Below, one piece after another: positions 7,982-16,247 of a stretch of DNA of 64,000 nt. The notes below the pieces were generated by a model. The model was not told the DNA's origin. It was given only the letters and a program-made list of their open reading frames with translations, and did not search any database. Numbering within the stretch: the stretch's first letter is position 1; each line of letters begins with the position of its first letter. The DNA is taken from the NCBI RefSeq assembly GCF_002939185.1, contig NZ_POVL01000006.1, positions 62,001 to 126,000 of the forward strand. The letters are read 5' to 3'. Origin of the DNA: Enterobacter sichuanensis. Lineage in GTDB: Bacteria; Pseudomonadota; Gammaproteobacteria; Enterobacterales; Enterobacteriaceae. A program made the position numbers and the translations under genes.

Positions 7982-10402
7982 ATGTCCGGCTGGCCACGAA
8001 TTTACTACAAATTACTTAATTTACCATTAAGCATCCTGGTAAAAAGCAAGTCTATCCCAGCAGAACCCGCGCTGGAATTGGGGCTCGATACGTCGCGTCC
8101 CATTATGTATGTTTTGCCTTATAACTCGAAGGCAGACTTACTGACGCTTCGCGCCCAGTGTCTGGCGCATGACTTACCTGACCCGCTTGAACCGCTGGAA
8201 GTTGACGGTACGCTGCTGCCGCGCTACGTGTTCATCCACGGTGGGCCGCGTGTGTTTACCTATTACACGCCAAAGGAAGAGTCCATCAAGCTGTTCCATG
8301 ACTATCTCGACCTGCACCGCAGCAATCCTGACCTGGATGTACAGATGGTGCCGGTGTCGGTGATGTTTGGTCGCCGCCCGGGCCGCGAAAAAGGGGAAGA
8401 GAACCCACCGTTGCGCATGCTTAACGGCATCCAGAAGTTCTTTGCGGTCTCCTGGCTGGGACGCGACAGTTTCGTCCGTTTCTCCCCTTCCGTGTCGCTG
8501 CGTCGAATGGCGGACGAGCACGGCACCGACAAGATCATCGCGCAAAAACTGGCGCGCGTGGCGCGTATGCACTTCGCCCGTCAGCGCCTGGCTGCCGTCG
8601 GGCCACGTCTCCCGGCGCGTCAGGATCTGTTCAACAAATTGTTGGCCTCCAAAGCGATTGCCCGCGCCGTTGAAGATGAAGCGCGCAGCAAGAAAATTTC
8701 GCATGAGAAAGCCCAGCAGAACGCCATTGCGCTGATGGAAGAGATCGCCGCGAATTTCTCTTACGAGATGATTCGCCTTTCCGACCGTATTCTCGGCTTT
8801 ACCTGGAACCGCCTCTATCAGGGCATCAACGTTCATAATGCCGAGCGTGTACGTCAGCTGGCGCATGATGGCCATGAGATTGTTTATGTTCCCTGCCACC
8901 GCAGCCACATGGACTACCTGCTTCTGTCTTATGTGCTCTATCACCAGGGGCTGGTGCCGCCGCACATCGCTGCCGGGATTAACCTGAACTTCTGGCCAGC
9001 AGGCCCGATTTTCCGCCGACTGGGTGCCTTCTTTATTCGTCGTACCTTCAAGGGCAACAAGCTCTACTCCACCGTATTCCGTGAATATCTGGGCGAGCTG
9101 TTCAGCCGTGGCTATTCCGTGGAGTACTTCGTGGAGGGCGGTCGTTCCCGTACCGGGCGTCTGCTCGATCCGAAAACCGGCACGCTGTCGATGACCATCC
9201 AGGCGATGCTGCGCGGAGGAACCCGTCCCATCACGCTGGTGCCAATCTACATTGGCTATGAGCACGTGATGGAAGTCGGAACTTACGCCAAAGAGCTGCG
9301 TGGGGCGACCAAAGAGAAAGAGAGCCTGCCGCAGATGCTGCGTGGCCTGAGCAAGTTACGCAACCTCGGCCAGGGCTACGTCAACTTTGGCGAGCCGATG
9401 CCGCTGATGACGTACCTGAACCACCACGTTCCGGAGTGGCGCGAGTCCATTGACCCTATCGAAGCGGTTCGTCCGGCCTGGCTGACGCCAACGGTCAATG
9501 GCATCGCCTCTGAGTTGATGGTGCGCATTAACAACGCCGGTGCGGCTAACGCCATGAACCTGTGCTGTACGGCGCTTCTGGCTTCACGTCAACGTTCGCT
9601 AACCCGTGAACAGCTGACAGAGCAGCTGGACTGCTATCTGGATATGATGCGCAACGTGCCGTATTCGGTTGATTCAACCGTGCCTTCTGCAACGGCCAGT
9701 GAGCTTATCGATCACGCGTTGCAGATGAACAAGTTCGAAGTCGAAAAAGACACCATCGGCGACATCATCATTCTGCCGCGCGAGCAGGCCGTGCTGATGA
9801 CGTACTACCGCAACAACATTACCCACATGCTGATGCTGCCGTCGCTCATGGCGGCCATTATTACCCAGCATCGTCGCATCTCGCGCCAGGCGCTGTTGCA
9901 CCACGTTGAGACACTCTACCCGATGCTGAAAGCGGAGCTGTTCCTGCGCTGGAGCAAAGACGAGCTGGCGGGCGTGCTGGATAAGCTGACCGAAGAGCTG
10001 CGTCGTCAGGGGTTGATCACCGTGACGAATGACGAGTTGCACATCAATCCGTCACGCTCCCGTACCCTGCAGCTGCTGGCGGCCGGTGCGCGCGAAACGC
10101 TGCAGCGCTACGCCATTACGTTCTGGCTGCTGAGTGCGAACCCGTCCATCAACCGCGGTACGCTGGAGAAAGAGAGCCGGACGCTGGCACAACGCCTGTC
10201 CGTGCTGCACGGCATTAACGCGCCTGAATTCTTCGACAAAGCGGTCTTCAGCTCCCTGGTTCTGACGCTGCGTGATGAAGGTTATATCAGTGATACGGGT
10301 GATGCCGAGCCGGAAGAGACGCTGAAGGTTTACCAGATGCTGGCAGAGCTGATCACCTCAGACGTGCGCCTGACGATTGAGAGCGCCACGCAGGGCGAGT
10401 AA
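7982..10402 (+). CDS. plsB: Glycerol-3-phosphate 1-O-acyltransferase
   Basis: 806 residues, one shorter than I recall for E. coli. First committed step of phospholipid synthesis: acylation of sn-glycerol-3-phosphate with acyl-CoA or acyl-ACP at the inner membrane. The catalytic HX4D motif is His306-Asp311 (HRSHMD); block III is [12 protein letters not shown] and block [15 protein letters not shown] longer frame begins at 7919; I chose ATG 7982 because [12 protein letters not shown] is the conserved N-terminus. Gene order with dgkA is ancestral, but its downstream neighbour is gntU rather than ubiA. Confidence 0.98.
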   Translation: MSGWPRIYYKLLNLPLSILVKSKSIPAEPALELGLDTSRPIMYVLPYNSKADLLTLRAQCLAHDLPDPLEPLEVDGTLLPRYVFIHGGPRVFTYYTPKEESIKLFHDYLDLHRSNPDLDVQMVPVSVMFGRRPGREKGEENPPLRMLNGIQKFFAVSWLGRDSFVRFSPSVSLRRMADEHGTDKIIAQKLARVARMHFARQRLAAVGPRLPARQDLFNKLLASKAIARAVEDEARSKKISHEKAQQNAIALMEEIAANFSYEMIRLSDRILGFTWNRLYQGINVHNAERVRQLAHDGHEIVYVPCHRSHMDYLLLSYVLYHQGLVPPHIAAGINLNFWPAGPIFRRLGAFFIRRTFKGNKLYSTVFREYLGELFSRGYSVEYFVEGGRSRTGRLLDPKTGTLSMTIQAMLRGGTRPITLVPIYIGYEHVMEVGTYAKELRGATKEKESLPQMLRGLSKLRNLGQGYVNFGEPMPLMTYLNHHVPEWRESIDPIEAVRPAWLTPTVNGIASELMVRINNAGAANAMNLCCTALLASRQRSLTREQLTEQLDCYLDMMRNVPYSVDSTVPSATASELIDHALQMNKFEVEKDTIGDIIILPREQAVLMTYYRNNITHMLMLPSLMAAIITQHRRISRQALLHHVETLYPMLKAELFLRWSKDELAGVLDKLTEELRRQGLITVTNDELHINPSRSRTLQLLAAGARETLQRYAITFWLLSANPSINRGTLEKESRTLAQRLSVLHGINAPEFFDKAVFSSLVLTLRDEGYISDTGDAEPEETLKVYQMLAELITSDVRLTIESATQGE

Positions 10403-10444
10403 TACAATGCCGGGTTATGGCCCGGCCTGACGCCCTGGATAATA

Positions 10445-10486
10445 AAAAGGCCCGGTAAGCGCTAACGCTACCGGGCCTTATTTTTT
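10445..10486. terminator. Bidirectional terminator between plsB and gntU, REP-like
   Basis: The 10449-10477 stem (GGCCCGGT / ACCGGGCC with inner AGCG / CGCT) is flanked by AAAAA on the left and TTATTTTTT on the right, so it can stop both converging transcripts. Its sequence resembles the REP at 40901. A smaller GC hairpin precedes it at 10409-10426. This is the left junction of the displaced block. Confidence 0.88.
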
Positions 10487-10508
10487 GAGCGTTGTTAACG
10501 CGTCGCGT

Positions 10509-11849
10509 TTAGCTCAATAGCGTAAACGCAATCATTCCGACAATCGCCCCTGTCGTGCCAAGGATGGTTTCCATCAGCGTCCAGGTTTTCAGGGTTTGCG
10601 CTTCGGTGGCGCCGGTAAACTTGCCGAACAGCCAGAATCCGGCATCGTTAACGTGAGAGACCACAATCGAACCGCCCGCGATACAGACAGAAAGCGCGGC
10701 CATCTGTGCACCAGAGTAGTTGAGCTGTTCAATCACCGGCATCACCAGACCCACGGCGGTTAAACACGCCACGGTTGCGGAACCCTGGATGATACGCACC
10801 GCCGCCGCCAGCACGAAGCAGGTGACTGCAATCGGTAGCCCCATCCCGGTCAGCGCTTCGCCCAGCGCCGGGCCGACGCCAGAATCCACCAGCACCTGCT
10901 TGAACACGCCGCCGGCACCGATCACCAGCAGGATAATCCCCGCAGGCTGCAGCGCTGCACCGCAGATTTCCATCACCCGGTCTTTCGCCATTCCCTGACG
11001 CATCGCCAGGCCGTAAATCGCTACCAGACAGGCCACCAGGATCGCCGTGAACGGATGACCAATAAACTCAAACCACTCATACGCGGTGGAGCCTACCGGC
11101 ACAAAGCGCGCGGCGATGGTTTTCAGGCCCACGAGAACCAGCGGCAGCAGGATCAGCGACAGACTGAAACCAAAGGAGGGCATTTTGCCTTCGCCCAGGT
11201 GCGGCTCGGTGACATCATCCGGGATGTGCAGTTCAACGTAACGGCTGATGAAGTTGCCCCACAGCGGGCCGGCAATAATCATCCCCGGGATCGCCGCACA
11301 CAGGCCAATCAGGATCATCCAGCCAAAGTCAGCATGCATCTGGGAGGCCAGCAGCATTGGCGCGGGCCCGGGTAGCAGAAACGCTGCCGCTGCCGCCACG
11401 CCCGCAAAAAGCGGAATCACCAGCTTCACGAGGTTAGTGCCGGTATGGCGCGCCATAGAGAACGCCACGCTAATCAGCAGCACCACGGCAACTTCAAAGA
11501 ACAGCGGCAGCGCGCAGATCAGTCCCGCCAGACCTATCGCATAATGTGCGCGGCTGTGGCCGAAGGATTTCAGCATCTTGACGGCAATCTGATCGACCGC
11601 GCCCGTCTCGTGCAAAATCTTGCCAAACATGGCGCCCAGCGCGACCACAATCGCCAGGAAGCCCAGCGTGCCACCCATCCCTTTTTCCATTGTCGCGGCG
11701 ATCTTGTCGAGCGGCATACCGGAAAAGAGACCTGCACCAATAGAAACCACCATCAAGGCAACAAAGGCATGCATACGTGCCTTCATCACTAAAAACAGCA
11801 GCAGCAATACGGAACCCACTGCTGTCAAAACTAGCGTTAATGTACTCAA
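10509..11849 (-). CDS. gntU: Low-affinity gluconate transporter
   Basis: 446 residues, GntP family with 12-14 membrane helices, nearly identical to E. coli GntU. It imports D-gluconate across the inner membrane by proton symport. Start codon is TTG at 11849, three bases after the gntK stop, so the two are translationally close and co-transcribed as gntKU. Control is by GntR and catabolite repression via sites upstream of gntK. It is the first gene of the displaced 77-min block. Confidence 0.96.
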   Translation of the reverse strand: MSTLTLVLTAVGSVLLLLFLVMKARMHAFVALMVVSIGAGLFSGMPLDKIAATMEKGMGGTLGFLAIVVALGAMFGKILHETGAVDQIAVKMLKSFGHSRAHYAIGLAGLICALPLFFEVAVVLLISVAFSMARHTGTNLVKLVIPLFAGVAAAAAFLLPGPAPMLLASQMHADFGWMILIGLCAAIPGMIIAGPLWGNFISRYVELHIPDDVTEPHLGEGKMPSFGFSLSLILLPLVLVGLKTIAARFVPVGSTAYEWFEFIGHPFTAILVACLVAIYGLAMRQGMAKDRVMEICGAALQPAGIILLVIGAGGVFKQVLVDSGVGPALGEALTGMGLPIAVTCFVLAAAVRIIQGSATVACLTAVGLVMPVIEQLNYSGAQMAALSVCIAGGSIVVSHVNDAGFWLFGKFTGATEAQTLKTWTLMETILGTTGAIVGMIAFTLLS

Positions 11850-11852
11850 AAC

Positions 11853-12380
11853 TTACTGCCTTTTATTAATGACCTCGATGGTGCTGGCAACAACACCCTC
11901 CAGTGACTGATCGATATCAACCACTAAGACGTCTTTCTCATCTTCACCCGGCTCCTGCAGCGCTTCGAACTGCGTCACCAGCATCTGCGTTTTGAAGAAG
12001 TGACCTTTACGCGCCTTCAGGCGGCTTTCAATCACCTCGAAATCACCTTTCAGGTAGATGAACGAGAGGTTCGGATTGCCGTCACGCAGCAGATCGCGGT
12101 AGGTTTTTTTCAGCGCGGAGCAGACGATCAGGGAAACTTTGTTGGTGCGCTGCATGGCGAACGCGGCGTCATTCAGCGCCTGCAACCACGGTTTGCGGTC
12201 GTCGTCGTTCAGCGGCTCGCCGGAGGCCATTTTCATGATGTTGCTGCGCGGATGGAGGAAGTCGCCATCAAGAAACGCAGCATGGAGTTGATGCGCCACT
12301 TCGCTGGCCACGGCTGATTTCCCGCTACCGGAAACGCCCATCAGGACGTAAACGTGGTGATCATGATTAGTCGTGCTCAA
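11853..12380 (-). CDS. gntK: Gluconokinase, thermoresistant
   Basis: 175 residues. Phosphorylates D-gluconate to 6-phosphogluconate, feeding the Entner-Doudoroff and pentose phosphate pathways. Walker A motif at residues 15-22 (GVSGSGKS), then FLDGDFLHP and the lid RLKARKGHFFK. I placed the start at TTG 12380, where GAGGGA stands at a good distance and the sequence matches the E. coli N-terminus (STTNHDHH); another TTG at 12398 lacks this support. First gene of gntKU. Confidence 0.95.
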   Translation of the reverse strand: MSTTNHDHHVYVLMGVSGSGKSAVASEVAHQLHAAFLDGDFLHPRSNIMKMASGEPLNDDDRKPWLQALNDAAFAMQRTNKVSLIVCSALKKTYRDLLRDGNPNLSFIYLKGDFEVIESRLKARKGHFFKTQMLVTQFEALQEPGEDEKDVLVVDIDQSLEGVVASTIEVINKRQ

Positions 12381-12400
12381 AGGGTGTCCCTCAGTCAATA

Positions 12401-12412
12401 GTTACGGGTAAC
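12401..12412 (-). promoter_or_regulatory. GntR operator, proximal
   Basis: GTTACGGGTAAC is a near-perfect palindrome of the GntR type, about 20 bases upstream of the gntK start. One base separates it from a second copy, so two dimers could bind side by side. Confidence 0.8.
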
Positions 12413-12413
12413 A

Positions 12414-12425
12414 GTTATCGGTAAC
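12414..12425 (-). promoter_or_regulatory. GntR operator, distal
   Basis: GTTATCGGTAAC with flanking CAT matches the known GntR operator ATGTTACCGNTAACA (minus strand reads ATGTTACCGATAAC). Paired with the site at 12401. Confidence 0.8.
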
Positions 12426-12506
12426 ATTGTCCTGCCGGGGCAAAAGAGAAGCAATATCCAAACGTGCGCGAAGTGAATAAGTGTGAGCTACTTCAAATTT
12501 GTCGAT

Positions 12507-13502
12507 TCAAATAGATCCACCCGGTGACAAGGTGAAACCTAAATCTAACATTTTCGGCGTAACCGTCTCACCCCGAATGCGCGCCAGCAGGCGTTCTGCA
12601 CCAATGCGCCCCATGCGTTCACGCGGCGTCAGCACGCTCGCCAGACGCGGCTCCATCACCTGACCAATGTCGTGGCCGTGGAAACCGGCGATGGCCATAT
12701 CGTCAGGGATCTTCAGCCCCAGACGCTGGCACTCAAACGCCGCGCCGACCGCAAGGTCATCGTTGGTACAGAAAATACCGTCCAGTTGCGGATACTCGCG
12801 TCGTGCCTGACGCATCAGCTCAATACCCGAGGTGTAGGAAGAGGACTGCTCCACCATCACGCTGTACGGGGTTAAGTTTGCGTCGAGCATCGCCTGCTCG
12901 TATCCCTTCTGTTTGATGATAGTACGTTCATCCAGACGCGCACCCAGATAGGCGATATGACGATGTCCGCGGGCGATGATTGCCGCTGTCATCTGCCGCG
13001 CCGCTTCGAAGTTATCAAAGCCGACGGCGATATCGAGGCACGGCGACTGGCTGTCCATGAGCTCCACCACCGGAATACCGGCGACTTCAATCATCTTCAG
13101 CGTGCGGGGAGTGTGAGTACGTTCGGTTAAAATCAGGCCGTCGATGTTCCAGGAAAGCATCGATTCAAGACGCTCCTCTTCCAGTTCCGGCTTGTACCCG
13201 TAGTGGGCGAGCATGGTCTGGTAACCAAAGGCGTCGGTGACGCTTTCAATGCCGCGCAGCACTTCGGCAAACACCTGGTTGGTTAAAGAAGGCAGGAGGA
13301 CGCCCACCGCACGGCTGGTCGCATTGGAGAGGATATCGGGCGCACGGTTGGGGATATAACCCAGTTCATCAAGGGCAGCAGCAATCTTGCCACGCAATGC
13401 CACGGAAACCTGCTCCGGGTTACGTAAAAAACGGCTGACCGTCATTTTGGTCACACCGACGCGATCGGCGACATCCTGAAGTACGGGGCGTTTCTTTTTC
13501 AT
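12507..13502 (-). CDS. gntR: Gluconate-operon repressor GntR (LacI family)
   Basis: 331 residues. Starts MKKKRPVLQDVADRVGVTKMT, the LacI-type helix-turn-helix and hinge, followed by a periplasmic-binding-protein-like effector domain (about residues 60-331) that senses gluconate. It represses gntKU and, in E. coli, gntT and edd-eda. A longer frame reaches 13559; ATG 13502 gives the exact E. coli length. It is separated from gntK by 126 bases that hold the operators. Confidence 0.97.
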   Translation of the reverse strand: MKKKRPVLQDVADRVGVTKMTVSRFLRNPEQVSVALRGKIAAALDELGYIPNRAPDILSNATSRAVGVLLPSLTNQVFAEVLRGIESVTDAFGYQTMLAHYGYKPELEEERLESMLSWNIDGLILTERTHTPRTLKMIEVAGIPVVELMDSQSPCLDIAVGFDNFEAARQMTAAIIARGHRHIAYLGARLDERTIIKQKGYEQAMLDANLTPYSVMVEQSSSYTSGIELMRQARREYPQLDGIFCTNDDLAVGAAFECQRLGLKIPDDMAIAGFHGHDIGQVMEPRLASVLTPRERMGRIGAERLLARIRGETVTPKMLDLGFTLSPGGSI

Positions 13503-13555
13503 CGTCCTGAGAAATCTTGAAGAGAGAGATTTGCTCAGTTTATCACGGACAAAGC

Positions 13556-13588
13556 CCATCCTTCCCCTGTCAAAGGGAAGGATGGGTA
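13556..13588 (-). terminator. Stem-loop between yhhW and gntR
   Basis: Long stem CCATCCTTCCC / GGGAAGGATGG. On the minus strand it follows the yhhW stop but its U-tract is weak (CTTTGT), so termination may be partial. Confidence 0.6.
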
Positions 13589-13603
13589 TTTATTTATGTT
13601 TTA

Positions 13604-14299
13604 TTACACCGGCGGCAGGTCAAACAGCAGAATTTCACTTTCGCTGTCGGCATGCACGGAGAGCGCCTGCTCATCCCAGACTGCCAGACCATCGGCGGTT
13701 GTCGCTTTCGTACCGTTGATGGAGACTTCACCTTTCACCACCTGGATCCAGACGCGGCGGTTAGCGGCAATCTGATGTACAGACTGTTCATCTTTCGCCA
13801 GCGCCCAGCGGTACAATTCCATATCCTGATGTACTTTCAGGGAACCGTCGCGCGCATCCGGGGACAGTACCAGCTGTTTGCCCTGTTTCGCGTCGAAGCG
13901 GCGCTGCTCATAGCGCGGCGTGATGCCGGTCTCTTCTGGAATGATCCAGATTTGATACAGGTGCAATTTTTCCGTTTTGCTCGGGTTGTACTCGGAGTGA
14001 CGTACCCCGGTACCCGCACTCATAATCTGGAACTCGCCCGCCGGAACCTGCTCTTTGTTGCCCATGCTGTCCTGGTGCTCCACCGCGCCTTCCAGCACAT
14101 AGGTGAGGATTTCCATGTCTTTGTGCGGATGGGTACCGAAGCCCTGGCCTGCATCAATGACGTCATCGTTAATCACGCGCAGGGCGGAGAAGCCCATAAA
14201 ATTCGGGTCGTAGTAGTCGGCAAACGAGAATGAATGCCATGAGTCCAGCCAGCCATGATTCGCGTGACCACGTTCGTTTGCTTTGCGTAAGTAGATCAT
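13604..14299 (-). CDS. yhhW: Pirin-family quercetin 2,3-dioxygenase YhhW
   Basis: 231 residues, bicupin pirin fold. The E. coli protein cleaves quercetin in vitro. Metal ligands lie in THPHKDMEILTYVLEG (His57/His59 region) and AGTGVRHSEYN. ATG 14299 gives MIYLRKANERGHANHGWLDSW's conserved beginning; the frame remains open upstream to 14416 but the longer form is not conserved. Physiological substrate unknown. Lies between gntR and yhhX as in E. coli. Confidence 0.95.
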   Translation of the reverse strand: MIYLRKANERGHANHGWLDSWHSFSFADYYDPNFMGFSALRVINDDVIDAGQGFGTHPHKDMEILTYVLEGAVEHQDSMGNKEQVPAGEFQIMSAGTGVRHSEYNPSKTEKLHLYQIWIIPEETGITPRYEQRRFDAKQGKQLVLSPDARDGSLKVHQDMELYRWALAKDEQSVHQIAANRRVWIQVVKGEVSINGTKATTADGLAVWDEQALSVHADSESEILLFDLPPV

Positions 14300-14422
14300 T
14301 GTTTTCACCCTCAGTTCGTTTCGATGGAGTAAGTGTGGACGCAAACGGTCTGGGATCATAGAGGGTGAAAATTGACTCCTCTGTTCAAAAATTATGAACA
14401 AGCGCAGAGGAGCCATTTTTGC

Positions 14423-15460
14423 TTATTTCGCGAGGGTTACCGTGGCAGGAGAAGCCTGTTCAAAGGCCCGCTCAAGGATTTCGAGGTTGGTCAGAACGTC
14501 AGATTCCTTGACGTAATTCGGCGTGCCGCGAGTCAGGGTCGCAAACAGTGCGTCATAGACGCGGCCATAGTCGCCGGTTTCTGGCGTAAGCTCTTCTCGG
14601 ACCGTCACCCCCTCAGCGTTGACGTACTCCAGCACGCCCACTGAATCATCCGCCGCAAAGCCCGGTTCACCCGGCATGATGTTGGCCTTCAGGCTGGTCT
14701 CCTGCTGGTCGATACCGTATTTGATAAACGAACCTTTGGTGCCGTGAACGATAAATTTCGGGTAGTCGATTTTCACCAGATGGCTGGTCTTAACGATGGC
14801 TTTGAGATCGCCGTAAAACAGCTGCGCTTCAAAGGTGTCATCCGGGTTGGCTTTGTTGCGCAGGCTGCGAATGTCGTACGCCACGTGGTCAGGTCGACCA
14901 AACAGGGAGATGATCTGATCCATCGTATGGACGCCGAGACCGTAGAAGGAACCGTCCTGCGGCAGGCCGGGTTGGGTTTCCGCCACCGGACGGTAGTAGT
15001 CGAAGTGGCTTTCGATTTCCACGATCTCGCCCAGCTTGCCGCTCTCAATCGCTTTTTTCGCCGTCAGGAAGCAGCTGTCAAAGCGTCGGTTCTGATACGG
15101 CGTGACGGTCAGGCCTTTGCTTTTCGCCAGCGCGAATAGCGCCTTCGCTTCGGCGATAGTCGGGGTGAAGGGCTTTTCTACCAGCACGTTTTTGCCCGCT
15201 TCGAGCGCGCGTTTCGCATAGTCAAAATGGCTGTCGGCATGGGTACAGACGACGACCAGGTTAACCTGCGGGTCGCCCAGCACCTCATCCAGATCGCTGG
15301 TGAAATGAATATGGGAATACTGCGGGGATTGCTCTTCAGGCTTCGCGCGGCGACGGTAGATATGCGCCACATGCCAGCTGTCTTTACGGTTGAGGACATA
15401 CGGAAGGTGATAGCGGGTGGTGCTTTTACCAAATCCAATAAATGCGCAATGTAGTGTCAT
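14423..15460 (-). CDS. yhhX: Gfo/Idh/MocA-family oxidoreductase YhhX
   Basis: 345 residues. N-terminal Rossmann fold for NAD(P) (residues 1-120) with the EKPFTPT motif (catalytic Lys about 96), followed by the alpha/beta C-terminal domain that binds a sugar-like substrate. The E. coli homologue has no agreed substrate. It lies directly downstream of ryhB on the same strand, 41 bases beyond the ryhB terminator. Confidence 0.95.
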   Translation of the reverse strand: MTLHCAFIGFGKSTTRYHLPYVLNRKDSWHVAHIYRRRAKPEEQSPQYSHIHFTSDLDEVLGDPQVNLVVVCTHADSHFDYAKRALEAGKNVLVEKPFTPTIAEAKALFALAKSKGLTVTPYQNRRFDSCFLTAKKAIESGKLGEIVEIESHFDYYRPVAETQPGLPQDGSFYGLGVHTMDQIISLFGRPDHVAYDIRSLRNKANPDDTFEAQLFYGDLKAIVKTSHLVKIDYPKFIVHGTKGSFIKYGIDQQETSLKANIMPGEPGFAADDSVGVLEYVNAEGVTVREELTPETGDYGRVYDALFATLTRGTPNYVKESDVLTNLEILERAFEQASPATVTLAK

Positions 15461-15501
15461 GGCTCAGTCCTTTTGGAAGGTTACTGAGTCTAACCATAAC
15501 A

Positions 15502-15595
15502 AAAAAAAAGCCAGCTAAAAGCTGGCTAAAGTAATACTGGAAGCAATGTGAGCAATGTCGTGCTTTCAGGTTCCCGTAGCGGTCTTCCTGAATGC
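15502..15595 (-). ncRNA. ryhB: RyhB iron-stress small RNA
   Basis: Minus-strand sequence carries the invariant RyhB core, including GAACCTGAAAGCACGACATT and the following TGCTCACATTGCTTCCAG, which base-pair with sodB, sdhD and other iron-protein mRNAs with Hfq. It ends in a Rho-independent terminator (AGCCAGC / GCTGGCT then nine T). The 5' end is inferred from alignment to E. coli RyhB (GCATTCAGGAAGACC). Only the first 25 or so bases and the terminator loop differ from E. coli. A Fur box overlaps its promoter. Position between yhhX and yhhY is conserved. Confidence 0.97.
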
Positions 15596-15602
15596 AAAGC
15601 AA

Positions 15603-15617
15603 TAATAATCATTCTCA
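15603..15617 (-). promoter_or_regulatory. Fur box of ryhB
   Basis: Minus strand TGAGAATGATTATTA matches the 7-1-7 Fur consensus TGATAATNATTATCA at 13 of 15 positions, immediately upstream of the ryhB start. Confidence 0.9.
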
Positions 15618-15716
15618 TTCGCACTTGTCCAATACTTTTTGCAAAAAATAGCGGTTGACTCAAATTTTAAACTCATTGATGTTGGAAGGGACATTTAACT
15701 GACTGAGGAACAAGGA

Positions 15717-16205
15717 ATGAGTGAGATAGTGATACGCCATGCGGAACCGAAAGATTATGACGCCATTCGTCAGATCCACGCCCAGCCGGAGGTGTACCAC
15801 AACACACTACAGGTTCCTCATCCCTCTGAGCAGATGTGGCAAGAACGGCTATCCGACCAGCCCGGCATCAAGCAGCTCGTCGCCTGCATAGACGGTCAAG
15901 TCGCCGGCCATCTGTGCATCGCCGTCGCGCAACGCCCGCGCCGCAGCCATGTGGCTGATTTTGGGATTTGTGTCGGCGCGCAGTGGCAAAACCGGGGCGT
16001 TGCCAGCGCGCTGATGCGCACCATGATTGATATGTGCGATAACTGGCTGCGCGTTGACCGCATTGAGCTGACGGTGTTTGTCGATAACGAACCGGCGATT
16101 GCGGTGTACAAAAAACACGGGTTCGAAATTGAAGGCACCGGCAAGCGCTATGCCCTGCGCAACGGTGAATATGTGGACGCGTATTATATGGCGAGAATGA
16201 AGTAA
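15717..16205 (+). CDS. yhhY: GNAT N-acetyltransferase YhhY (AaaT)
   Basis: 162 residues. One GNAT fold: ADFGICVGAQWQNRGVASALM holds the acetyl-CoA pyrophosphate loop (QNRGVAS), and ELTVFVDNEPAIAVYKKHGFEIEG is the C-terminal signature. In E. coli it acetylates free amino acids and is linked to tolerance of toxic amino acids. Divergent from ryhB, followed directly by a palindromic repeat. Confidence 0.94.
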   Translation: MSEIVIRHAEPKDYDAIRQIHAQPEVYHNTLQVPHPSEQMWQERLSDQPGIKQLVACIDGQVAGHLCIAVAQRPRRSHVADFGICVGAQWQNRGVASALMRTMIDMCDNWLRVDRIELTVFVDNEPAIAVYKKHGFEIEGTGKRYALRNGEYVDAYYMARMK

Positions 16206-16208
16206 CAC

Positions 16209-16243
16209 ATTCCCCTCTCCCCAATGGGGAGAGGGTGAGGGGA
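16209..16243. repeat. CCCTCTCCC-type palindromic repeat, copy 1
   Basis: CCCCTCTCCCC / GGGGAGAGGG stem followed by TGAGGGG. One of five related elements in this window (also 22087, 23661, 29403, 37478). It sits between converging yhhY and ggt. Confidence 0.8.
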
Positions 16244-16247
16244 ACCG

